This document shows, in pieces, positions 15,898 through 23,078 of a stretch of DNA of 64,000 bases. Location of the stretch: contig NZ_QCXS01000002.1 of NCBI RefSeq assembly GCF_003260015.1, positions 1,736,001 to 1,800,000 of the forward strand, given 5' to 3'. A program made the translations under genes and the position numbers. This stretch comes from Nakamurella deserti (GTDB lineage: Bacteria > Actinomycetota > Actinomycetes > Mycobacteriales > Nakamurellaceae). The notes under the pieces are model-generated. The model was not told where the DNA came from and did not search any database. It was given only the letters and a program-made list of their open reading frames with translations. Positions within the stretch are counted from its first letter, which is position 1; the number at the start of each line of letters is the position of its first letter.

Positions 15898-15916
15898 TTA
15901 GGTTAGGCTCGCCTGG
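15898..15916 (+). promoter_or_regulatory. IdeR/DtxR-type iron box before the siderophore-binding lipoprotein
   Basis: The bases ttaggttaggctcgcctgg match the consensus TTAGGTTAGGCTAACCTAA at 15 of 19 positions, with a perfect left half. It lies 35 bases upstream of the lipoprotein start, so it probably overlaps a promoter that lets the binding protein be made separately from the permease operon. Confidence 0.8.
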
Positions 15917-15951
15917 CTCAATCGTCCTGTCTGTCATCCCGAGGAGTCGCT

Positions 15952-17022
15952 GTGTCCTTCATCCGGAGTCACCGATCGGTCATCGCGGCCGGCCTGGCCG
16001 TCGTCCTGCTCGCGGCCGCCGGCTGCGGCAGCGACAGCGGATCGGCTGCGTCGACCACGACCACCCCGGCGCCCGCCGCCTCGTCGGACGCGCCGTCCGC
16101 CGGCACGTCCGGCAGCACCGCCGCCACCTTCCCGGTGACCATCGAGCACGCCTTCGGCTCCACCGAGATCCCCGCCGCCCCCGAGCGTGTGGTGGCGTTG
16201 GGCTGGGGCTCCGCCGACGCGGCGCTGGCGCTCGGCGTGGTCCCGGTGGGGGTGGACAAGCAGTCCTACGGCGCCGACGCCGACGGGTTCATGCCGTGGT
16301 TCGCCGAGGCGCTGACCGCGGCCGGCGGCGACAAGCCCGCTGCCCTGACCACCGGTGACTCCCCGGCGTTCGAGGAGATCATCGCGACCGACCCCGACCT
16401 CATCCTGGCGACGTACTCCGGTATCACCGAGGCCGACTACGCCAAGTTGTCGGCGATCGCACCGACGGTGGCCTACCCGGAGACCGCCTGGAGCACGCCG
16501 TGGCGGGACGTCATCACCACCGCCGGGACCGCCCTCGGCAAGTCCGCCGAGGCCGAGACGCTGCTGTCCGACATCGACGGCCGGATCGCCGACGCGGCGG
16601 CCGCGCACCCCGAGTTCGCCGGCAAGACCATCGCCGCCGTCGCCGTCGACCCGGCCGCCTTCTACGTCTACACCCCGGCCGATCCGCGGGTGGAGTACCT
16701 GGAGGACCTCGGCTTCACAGTGGCCCCGAGCGTCACCGAGCTCGACACCAAGGAGTCGACCTTCTTCTACACGTTGAGCCTGGAGAACGTGGACAAGCTC
16801 ACCTCGGACGTGCTGCTCAGCTACGCCGCGACCGAGGAGCGCACCGCGGAGATCCTGGCCGACCCGACGCTGGCCACGATGTCGCAGATCAAGGCGGGCA
16901 CCGTCGCCACCATCAGCGGTGAATCGCTGGTGTCCTCGGTGTCGCCGCCCACCGCACTGTCGCTGCCGTGGGGACTGGACGATTTCGTCTCCGCGCTGAG
17001 CGCGGCGGCCGCCAAGGCCTGA
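15952..17022 (+). CDS. Iron-siderophore ABC transporter substrate-binding lipoprotein
   Basis: 356 residues. The GTG start at 15952 has gaggag upstream. A short basic N-terminus, a hydrophobic core and the lipobox LAAAGC give a type II signal, so the mature protein is lipid-anchored at about Cys25. A Ser/Thr/Ala-rich linker follows. The TroA/FecB-like fold then begins with PVTIEHAFGSTEIPAAPERVV and includes IATDPDLILATYSGITEADY. It captures the ferric siderophore for the permease pair upstream. It is expressed under an adjacent iron box and followed by a strong hairpin. Confidence 0.92.
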   Translation: MSFIRSHRSVIAAGLAVVLLAAAGCGSDSGSAASTTTTPAPAASSDAPSAGTSGSTAATFPVTIEHAFGSTEIPAAPERVVALGWGSADAALALGVVPVGVDKQSYGADADGFMPWFAEALTAAGGDKPAALTTGDSPAFEEIIATDPDLILATYSGITEADYAKLSAIAPTVAYPETAWSTPWRDVITTAGTALGKSAEAETLLSDIDGRIADAAAAHPEFAGKTIAAVAVDPAAFYVYTPADPRVEYLEDLGFTVAPSVTELDTKESTFFYTLSLENVDKLTSDVLLSYAATEERTAEILADPTLATMSQIKAGTVATISGESLVSSVSPPTALSLPWGLDDFVSALSAAAAKA

Positions 17023-17031
17023 GCACGGACG

Positions 17032-17072
17032 GACGAACGGCGGTCGACGGGTCCCGTCGGCCGCCGTTCGTC
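17032..17072. terminator. Bidirectional terminator hairpin between convergent genes
   Basis: 20-base arms with one mismatch surround a 1-base centre (gacgaacggcgg... and its complement). The hairpin fills the 53-base gap between the binding-protein stop and the ligase stop. There is no U-run, as is common in high-GC actinomycetes. Confidence 0.75.
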
Positions 17073-17075
17073 GTC

Positions 17076-18140
17076 TCAGGTCGACAGCACGTCGGCCAGG
17101 TTGAACCGGACCACCTGCTCGAGCTGGGCGTAGGTGCACGACTCCGGGTCGCGGTCGGGACGCCAACGGACGAACTGGCCGGTGTGCCGGAACCGCTCAC
17201 CCTCCATGTAGTCGTACCGCACCTCGACCACCCGCTCCGGACGCAGCGGCGTGAACGACAGGTCCTTGCCGGAGTTCCAGCGACTGCCGGCGTTCTTCTG
17301 CGGGGTCCGCTCCCCCTCCTGCAGCGCGGCCCAGTTCCACGGGTGGCCGTCGAAGGTGGTGACCAGCGGTTGGAGTTCGGCGAAGAGCTTCCGGCGGGTG
17401 GCCATCGGGAACGCGCCGATCACCCCGACCGAGGCGAGCACCCCACGGTCGTCGTACAGGCCCAGCAGCACCGAGCCGATGGCCTCGTCGTCGGTCTTGT
17501 GGGTGCGGTATCCCGCAACCACACAGTCGGCGGTGCGTTCGTGCTTGATCTTGGTCATCACCCGCTTGTCGGGCTGGTACCGCAGGTCCAGCCGCTTGGC
17601 GATCAGCCCGTCCAGCCCCGCTCCCTCGAACTCGTCGAACCAGCGCTGCGCCTCGGCGCCGTCGGTGGTGGCGGGCGTGATGTGGACGGGCGGCCGGGCG
17701 TCGGCCAGTGCGGCGACCAACCGCTCGCGGCGGACGGCGAAGGGCTCGTCCATCAGGTTCTCGTCACCGACGGCCAGCAGGTCGAACGCGACGAAGCTGG
17801 CCGGGGTGGCCTTGCTGAGCATGGTCACCCGGCTGGCCGCCGGATGCACCCGTTGCTGCAGGGCTTCGAAGTCCAGGGTGTTGCCATCCAGGTCGGCCAC
17901 GATGATCTCGCCGTCGATGACGGCCCGCTCCGGGAAGTTGGCCAGCACCGCCTCGACGACCTCCGGGAAGTACCGGGTCATGGGCTTCTCGTTGCGGCTG
18001 CCGATCTCGACCTCGTTCCCGTCGCGGAAGATGATCGAGCGGAAGCCGTCCCATTTCGGCTCGTAGAGCTGACCGGCCGGGATGGCGGCGGCGGGCTTGG
18101 CGAGCATCGGGGAGACCGGGGGCATCACGGGTAGGCGCAC
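17076..18140 (-). CDS. ligC: ATP-dependent DNA ligase, LigC type
   Basis: 354 residues, one nucleotidyltransferase domain plus an OB domain. The catalytic motif is EPKWDGFRS (Lys29 accepts AMP). Other ligase motifs are VIDGEIIV, ASFVAFDLLA, GLDGLIAKR and VMTKIKHERTADCVV. The GTG start at 18140 gives VRLPVMPPVSPMLAK, closely matching the mycobacterial LigC N-terminus; longer upstream starts read as frame shadow. LigC ligases back up LigD in end joining and act in gap or base repair. A stand-alone PolDom polymerase gene lies 430 bases away in the divergent direction, as in mycobacteria. No Ku gene is visible. Confidence 0.93.
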   Translation of the reverse strand: MRLPVMPPVSPMLAKPAAAIPAGQLYEPKWDGFRSIIFRDGNEVEIGSRNEKPMTRYFPEVVEAVLANFPERAVIDGEIIVADLDGNTLDFEALQQRVHPAASRVTMLSKATPASFVAFDLLAVGDENLMDEPFAVRRERLVAALADARPPVHITPATTDGAEAQRWFDEFEGAGLDGLIAKRLDLRYQPDKRVMTKIKHERTADCVVAGYRTHKTDDEAIGSVLLGLYDDRGVLASVGVIGAFPMATRRKLFAELQPLVTTFDGHPWNWAALQEGERTPQKNAGSRWNSGKDLSFTPLRPERVVEVRYDYMEGERFRHTGQFVRWRPDRDPESCTYAQLEQVVRFNLADVLST

Positions 18141-18190
18141 CGGGCCAGTCTCCCTGGTACGTGCCCCCGGTGCGCGAGGGACCCTCCCGG

Positions 18191-18457
18191 TCAGCGCTCG
18201 CGTTCGACCGTCTGCCCGACGCGGGTCGGCGGCGTGTCCCCGTCGTCGGTGGTGATGGTCTGGGTGTGGCCGTGGCGGCCGAACGCCGACCACAGGTTGA
18301 ACGCGATGATGGCGACACCGAACGCCGCCCACAGCCAGACGAAACCACCGGCGTCGCTCCCCGCCATCTGCACCAGGCCCACGATGACGATCACGGCGCC
18401 GAACACGGCGCCGAAGACGGCCATCTGCTTGCTCGGACGGACACGGTAGGTGGGCAT
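18191..18457 (-). CDS. Small two-helix membrane protein of unknown function
   Basis: 88 residues. A short basic N-terminus (MPTYRVRPSKQM) precedes two hydrophobic helices (FGAVFGAVIVIVGLVQMAG and GFVWLWAAFGVAIIAFNLW) and a charged tail. ATG 18457 has a gaggag ribosome site. It lies 50 bases upstream of ligC on the same strand and may be co-transcribed. I do not recognise a family with a known job. Confidence 0.75.
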   Translation of the reverse strand: MPTYRVRPSKQMAVFGAVFGAVIVIVGLVQMAGSDAGGFVWLWAAFGVAIIAFNLWSAFGRHGHTQTITTDDGDTPPTRVGQTVERER

Positions 18458-18569
18458 GGCGGCACTCCTCGGCGGTGGTTCACGGGTGGTGCCGCGGAGA
18501 TTACCCGAACGGAGCAATTCCGGACGCGGCCGTTCGGGCAGCATCGGTGGTGCGGTCTAGGGTCGGCGG

Positions 18570-19625
18570 ATGGTCGACGCCGAAGTCCTCGAGATCGCCG
18601 CACCCGACGGATCGGTCCGTCCGGTGCGGATCAGCAGCCCCGGCCGGGTGCTGTGGCCGGAGGTCGGCGTGACCAAGCTCGAGCTCGCGCGGTACCTGGT
18701 GTCGGTGGGCGACGCGTTCGTCCGCAACGCGGGCGACCGGCCGGTGAGCCTGGAGCGGTTCCCCGGCGGCGTCGACGGAGAACGGTTCTTCTCCAAGAAC
18801 CCGCCGAAGGGCGCACCGGCGTGGTCCCGGTCGGTGATGTGCACCTATCCGTCCGGTCGCCGGCATCCCCAGCTGGTGATCGACGAGATCGCCACCGCGG
18901 TGTGGGCGGCCCAGATGAACACGGTGACCTTTCACCCGTGGCCGTCGCGGGCGGCCGACATCGACCTGCCCGACGAGATGCGGATCGACCTCGACCCCCA
19001 GCCGGGCGTGGGGGTGGCCGAGGCGGTCGAGGCGGCGCACGCACTGCGGGAGCTGCTGGCCGGCATCGGGCTGACGGCGTGGCCGAAGACGTCGGGCAAC
19101 CGCGGGATCCACGTCTTCGTGCCGATCGTGCCGGAGCTGGAGTTCCTCGACGTGCGGCATGCGGTCATCGGGGTCGCCCGGGAGCTCGAGCGGCGGCTGC
19201 CCGACCTGGTGACCACGGCGTGGTGGAAGGAGGAACGTGGGCGGCGCATCTTCGTCGACTTCAACCAGGCCAACCGGGATCGCACCATCGCCGCGGCGTA
19301 CAGCCCGAGACCCCTCCCGGCGGCGACGGTCTCGATGCCGCTGCGGTGGGATCAGCTCGACGGGGTGGACCCGGCGGCGTTCACGGTGCGCTCCGTGCCC
19401 GGGATCGTCGACTCCGACGGTGACGCCTGGGAGACCATGCACGACTCCCCCGGCGACGTCCGGGCCGCCCTGGCCCTGTGGGACGCCGACGTGACCGAAC
19501 GCGGTCTGGGCGAGCTCCCGTTCCCACCCGACTTCCCGAAAATGCCCGGCGAGCCGCCCCGCGTGCAGCCGAGCAAGAAGAACGCCGCCAACTGGGACGA
19601 CCAGGGCAGGCCGGTCACGTCCTGA
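18570..19625 (+). CDS. LigD-like DNA polymerase/primase domain protein (stand-alone PolDom, PolD1-like)
   Basis: 351 residues, an archaeo-eukaryotic primase (AEP) fold found alone rather than fused to a ligase. The catalytic acids are in MRIDLDP (Asp140 and Asp142), the nucleotide-binding segment is KTSGNRGIHVFVP, and FSKNPPKGAPAW belongs to the 5'-phosphate-binding region in this family. It is predicted to fill gaps and insert ribonucleotides in end joining or excision repair with LigC. ATG 18570 is divergent from the small membrane protein. The C-terminal KKNAANWDDQGRP tail resembles mycobacterial PolD1. Confidence 0.92.
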   Translation: MVDAEVLEIAAPDGSVRPVRISSPGRVLWPEVGVTKLELARYLVSVGDAFVRNAGDRPVSLERFPGGVDGERFFSKNPPKGAPAWSRSVMCTYPSGRRHPQLVIDEIATAVWAAQMNTVTFHPWPSRAADIDLPDEMRIDLDPQPGVGVAEAVEAAHALRELLAGIGLTAWPKTSGNRGIHVFVPIVPELEFLDVRHAVIGVARELERRLPDLVTTAWWKEERGRRIFVDFNQANRDRTIAAAYSPRPLPAATVSMPLRWDQLDGVDPAAFTVRSVPGIVDSDGDAWETMHDSPGDVRAALALWDADVTERGLGELPFPPDFPKMPGEPPRVQPSKKNAANWDDQGRPVTS

Positions 19626-19644
19626 GCGGGTCGGGCCGCCGGCC

Positions 19645-19667
19645 GCCGCCCGGGATCCGGACGGCGA
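19645..19667. terminator. Probable hairpin terminator between convergent genes
   Basis: 10-base arms with one mismatch and a 3-base loop (gat) lie in the 59-base gap between polD and the secreted-protein gene. Confidence 0.5.
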
Positions 19668-19684
19668 CCGGCGCAGGGATCAGC

Positions 19685-20323
19685 TCAGGAGGCGGCCGGG
19701 GTCGGCGTCGGCACGGCGCCGACCCACTGGGCGCGGGCGGGCGCCTTGTAGGTGGCGGCGGGCAGCCCGTCGACGTAGAAGTCCAGCTCCAGTTCGATCT
19801 TCTTGGCCACGATCTTGTAGGTCGTCGCGGTGGTACCGGCCGGGCAGTTTCCGGGCTGCCGGTCGTCGAAGAAGGCGTAGGTGGTCGCGGTCAGCGTGTC
19901 ACCGGTGCGAGGCACCGTGAAACCGGTGCCGCGGCGGGTGTTGAGTCCCACGGTCTCGGTGACCGTCGTGTCGTAGCGGTGCAACCGCTTTCCGGTCTCG
20001 GCGGCGCAGCCGTAGGTCCGGCGGATCTCGGCGGACCCGGAGAGGCCTCCTTCCGGCGGCCCGACCTCTCCGGCCGGCCGCGGGAACCGGTCCAGGCCGG
20101 AGAAGGTCGCCTCGACCGTCAGGTAGCCGCACTGGAGGAAGTTGTAGTCGCACAGCTCCGCAGGGGCCTCCGGCGCGGCAACCGAGGCGGTGTACGACGC
20201 GAGCGTCAGCTTCGCCGGCGCCGGCGCCGGCGCCGGCGCCGGCGCGGCTTCGGCTGCGGCCGGGGCCACGACACCCAACAGCAGGGCGGCGATCGACGCG
20301 GCCAGAACACTTCGCTTCGACAT
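19685..20323 (-). CDS. Secreted protein of unknown function with an Ala-Pro repeat
   Basis: 212 residues. MSKRSVLAASIAALLLGVVAPAAAEA is a clear Sec signal, probably cut after AEA. Five Ala-Pro dipeptides follow, encoded by a perfect 6-bp repeat. The mature part has Cys pairs (LCDYNFLQCGY, YGCAAE, GNCPAG) that could form disulfides and is rich in beta-type Thr/Tyr/Val segments. I do not recognise a domain. An upstream gagcc near ATG 20323 may be a weak ribosome site. It is convergent with polD. Confidence 0.8.
   Translation of the reverse strand: MSKRSVLAASIAALLLGVVAPAAAEAAPAPAPAPAPAKLTLASYTASVAAPEAPAELCDYNFLQCGYLTVEATFSGLDRFPRPAGEVGPPEGGLSGSAEIRRTYGCAAETGKRLHRYDTTVTETVGLNTRRGTGFTVPRTGDTLTATTYAFFDDRQPGNCPAGTTATTYKIVAKKIELELDFYVDGLPAATYKAPARAQWVGAVPTPTPAAS
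20214..20245. repeat. 6-bp tandem repeat (gccggc x5) inside the secreted-protein gene
   Basis: Five units of gccggc encode the Ala-Pro linker just after the signal peptide. Slippage would change linker length by two residues without shifting the frame. Confidence 0.85.
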
Positions 20324-20470
20324 GGGGCTCCTTCGGGGTGATCGTCAAGACCACCCAACCGTAACGAGAGCCCTCCTCCGTGTCTGGCGTTCCGCACAAT
20401 AGATTCGCGAATCGAGGACTACATCACCTGAGCGTGACGGAATCGCCGTCATCGGCGCTCAGCGTGACGA

Positions 20471-20827
20471 TCAGCGGTGCAGGTGCTCCTGCCAGTCCCG
20501 CGGCACGGCACCGCGGGGTCCGGGCGCGGGCTGGTCGGCCGGGTGCGACTGCGGATCGGCCAACCGCGGTCCGTCGTAGAAGTTCTCGTCGGCGTAGTTC
20601 CAGAACCAGTCCTCGCCCGGCTCGAAGCTGGTGACGAACGGATGCCCGCTGGTCGTGGCGTGCTCCGTGGCGTGCTGGGCGGGCGAGGAGTCGCAGCAGC
20701 CGATGTGCCCGCACCGGGCGCAGCGGCGCAGGTGGAACCACCAGCCGCCGGCGGCCAAGCACTCCACGCATCCGCTGCCGCTGGGCGGCACGGCGACGTC
20801 GATGCCGTCGATGGTCGGGTCGCTCAT
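20471..20827 (-). CDS. UBP-type zinc-finger protein
   Basis: 118 residues carrying a zf-UBP domain. The metal ligands are visible as GCVECLAAGGWWFHLRRCARC, then GHIGCCDSSP and the His-rich AQHATEHATTSGHPFV. In eukaryotes this fold binds ubiquitin C-termini; in bacteria its partner is unknown. ATG 20827 follows the histidine-kinase stop by one base on the same strand, so the two are translationally coupled. The pairing of this zinc finger with a cNMP-type kinase and a receiver-TrxR protein recurs in actinobacteria (from family knowledge), suggesting a shared redox-sensing role. Confidence 0.88.
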   Translation of the reverse strand: MSDPTIDGIDVAVPPSGSGCVECLAAGGWWFHLRRCARCGHIGCCDSSPAQHATEHATTSGHPFVTSFEPGEDWFWNYADENFYDGPRLADPQSHPADQPAPGPRGAVPRDWQEHLHR

Positions 20828-20828
20828 G

Positions 20829-22361
20829 TCAGCTCTCCTCGGGTTGCGGGATGGCGCCGTCCAGCGACGGCAGGTCGTGTCCGGCCGGGTGCAACGGCAG
20901 CCGGATGAGGAACCGGGTGTCCCCCGGGGACGAGGTGACCGACAGGTCCCCGTGGTGGCGCTTGACGATGATCCGCCACGAGATGTCCAGTCCCAGACCC
21001 GTTCCCTCGCCGACGGGCTTGGTGGTGAAGAACGGTTCGAAGATGCGCCCGCGCACCTCGGCCGGGATCCCCGGTCCGGTGTCGCCGATCTCGATGTGGA
21101 CGTGGTCGCCGACCAGCGCGGTGCGCAGCGTCAGCGTGCCCGTCCCGCCCATCGCCGACACCGCGTTGTCGATGATGTTGGTCCACACCTGATTGAGTTC
21201 CGCGGCGTACGCGGGCACCTTCGGCAGCCCTGGCGCGAGGTCCTTGACCACGGTGATGCCGCCACCGAACTTGCCGTACAGCATCACCAGGGTGCTCTTG
21301 AGCAGCTCGTTGACGTCGGCCGGCTGGAACGGCGCGCGATCCATCTGGGAGTACTGCTTGGCCGCACCGACCAACGTCGAGATCCGGGTGGTGGAGTCGA
21401 AGATCTCCGACATCAGCAGCTCGGTCTCCAACGTGTACATCAGCCACCGGGTGGCCCCCTCGAGCACGTCGGGCGGCAGCTGGCCGGCCATCTGGTCGAG
21501 CCAGTCGGTGTCCAGCCCGGCCTGGACGAACGTCGGGGCCAGCTCCCAGGCGTCGGCGATGCCGTGGCCGTCGAGCCAGTCGCCGAGCTCGTCCTCGGCG
21601 TCGTTGACCTGCAGCGGCGTCAGGTCGGGGGCGAAGCGCACCCGGTCGGTGGCGTCCTCCTGGAGCTTGATGAGCACGACCAGCACCTCGCGGTCGTAGG
21701 TGCCCTCGGCGATCATCCGCAGCTTGTGCCGCATGTGACCGACCCGGTCGCGCAGGGCCGAGGTGGCCCGGACCGCCGCCGCCGCCGGGTTGTTCAGCTC
21801 GTGGGTCAGCCCGGCCGACAGCGAGCCGAGGGCCAGCAGGCGCTCCCGCTGCTCGGTGGCCTCGTTCATGTTGCGGATGCCGAAGAACAGCCCCTCCAGC
21901 AGGTGCAGGGCCATCGGGAACCACTGCCGCATGAACTCCGCGAACAGGGCGGCGTCGAGGACGAAGAACCGCGACGGCTCCGTCGCGGTGAGACTGCTGG
22001 TGTAGACCTGCGGCACCTGGTTCTCCAGGTAGGCCTGCATGGCGCCGGAGTAGACCCCGCGGTGGGTCGTGCGGTTCACCTCGATGTCGTCGGCACCGAC
22101 CCGGCGGGACAGCGCGACGCCGCCGTCGAGCAGCACGTAGAAGCACGTCGCCTCGTCGCCCTCGACGTACACCGGGCCGGCCGGGAACGCCGCCACGTGT
22201 CCGCGCTCCTGCAGCCAGCCGAGCTGTTCGTCGGACAGCTCGCGGAACAGGAACAGCGACCGCAGCTCGTCCCGGTCGATGCGTTCCACCGCTTCACCGC
22301 CGGCAGGTGCCGGGCCGGCGGTCGGTGCGCTGGCCGAGGTGGTGCTGGTGTCGGCGGTCAT
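20829..22361 (-). CDS. Sensor histidine kinase with N-terminal cyclic-nucleotide-binding domain
   Basis: 510 residues, no membrane segment. A cNMP/CAP-effector-like domain lies at about residues 35-150 (LFLFRELSDEQLGWLQERG). The phospho-acceptor helix LSAGLTHELNNPA follows, then an atypically long linker. The C-terminal HATPase has N box LNQVWTNIIDNAVSAM, G1 DTGPGIP, F box FEPFFTTK and G2 GTGLGLDI. The ATG at 22361 has aggag 6 bases upstream. Its probable output is the receiver-flavoprotein fusion 2.4 kb away, because no other receiver gene is visible. It is coupled to the UBP zinc finger. Confidence 0.9.
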   Translation of the reverse strand: MTADTSTTSASAPTAGPAPAGGEAVERIDRDELRSLFLFRELSDEQLGWLQERGHVAAFPAGPVYVEGDEATCFYVLLDGGVALSRRVGADDIEVNRTTHRGVYSGAMQAYLENQVPQVYTSSLTATEPSRFFVLDAALFAEFMRQWFPMALHLLEGLFFGIRNMNEATEQRERLLALGSLSAGLTHELNNPAAAAVRATSALRDRVGHMRHKLRMIAEGTYDREVLVVLIKLQEDATDRVRFAPDLTPLQVNDAEDELGDWLDGHGIADAWELAPTFVQAGLDTDWLDQMAGQLPPDVLEGATRWLMYTLETELLMSEIFDSTTRISTLVGAAKQYSQMDRAPFQPADVNELLKSTLVMLYGKFGGGITVVKDLAPGLPKVPAYAAELNQVWTNIIDNAVSAMGGTGTLTLRTALVGDHVHIEIGDTGPGIPAEVRGRIFEPFFTTKPVGEGTGLGLDISWRIIVKRHHGDLSVTSSPGDTRFLIRLPLHPAGHDLPSLDGAIPQPEES

Positions 22362-22427
22362 CGGGGCTCCTGGATCGGGTCCCTCCAGCTTGCCACCCGG
22401 TCCGCGGCGTGCCGCAGGGTGTCCGCA

Positions 22428-22558
22428 GCCGGCTGAATCGGCCGCGCGGGCCGGGTGCGTCACCGACCGGCAGGGCACGGGCCGAGCGCGGCATCACCGG
22501 CAGGGCGACGCCGGCTCAATCGCCCGCGCGGGCCGGGCGCGGCACCGACCGGCACGGC
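22428..22558. repeat. Pair of 49-bp direct repeats in an intergenic spacer
   Basis: Copies at 22428-22476 and 22510-22558 differ at 5 of 49 positions and are 82 bases apart (start to start). Both begin gccggct.aatcg and contain gcgcgggccggg. They occupy the divergent spacer 22362-22712 between the kinase and the symporter operon. No gene is seen in that spacer. Confidence 0.7.
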
Positions 22559-22712
22559 GCCGTCACCGTCCTCCCGGCTCGTCGGGGATCGCGTGCCGTC
22601 CGGTGCGGCGTTCCTCCACTCCTCCGCGTGAATGGTGAGGTTCACTGTGCACACCCGGGTCTCACCACGACGGCAACGACGCCGCCCGGACCCGGACCCA
22701 CGAGGAGGTCGG

Positions 22713-23078
22713 ATGGCTGACACATCGACGCCGGCGGGGAGTTCGCCCACGGGCGGCTCCGGCACCGGCGAACCGGACTGGGTGGCCTTCCAGGCCAGCC
22801 CGGAGTTCGATCGGCTGCGACGGGCGGTGCGCCGCTTCGTCTTCCCGACCACGGTGGCGTTCCTGGCCTGGTACGTGCTCTACGTGCTGCTCGTCGCCTA
22901 CGCGCGCCCGTTCATGAACACGCAGGTGTTCGGCAACATCAACATCGGGCTGATCTTCGGCCTGCTGCAGTTCGTCTCGACGTTCGCGATCGCCATCGTC
23001 TACGCCCGCTACGCGGACCGGAAGATGGACCCGCTGGCCGCGGAGCTCCGACCGGAGATCGAGGGATCGCTGCGATGA
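22713..23078 (+). CDS. DUF485 membrane protein, partner of an ActP-type symporter
   Basis: 121 residues. A Ser/Gly/Thr-rich N-terminus is followed by the DUF485 core: FQASPEFDRLRRAVRRFVFP, a helix, NTQVFGNINIGLIFGLLQFV, a second helix, then YARYADRKMDPLA. ATG 22713 has gaggagg at ideal spacing. Its TGA overlaps the symporter ATG. DUF485 proteins (YjcH in E. coli) are nearly always encoded just before an ActP acetate permease and are thought to help it. Confidence 0.92.
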   Translation: MADTSTPAGSSPTGGSGTGEPDWVAFQASPEFDRLRRAVRRFVFPTTVAFLAWYVLYVLLVAYARPFMNTQVFGNINIGLIFGLLQFVSTFAIAIVYARYADRKMDPLAAELRPEIEGSLR

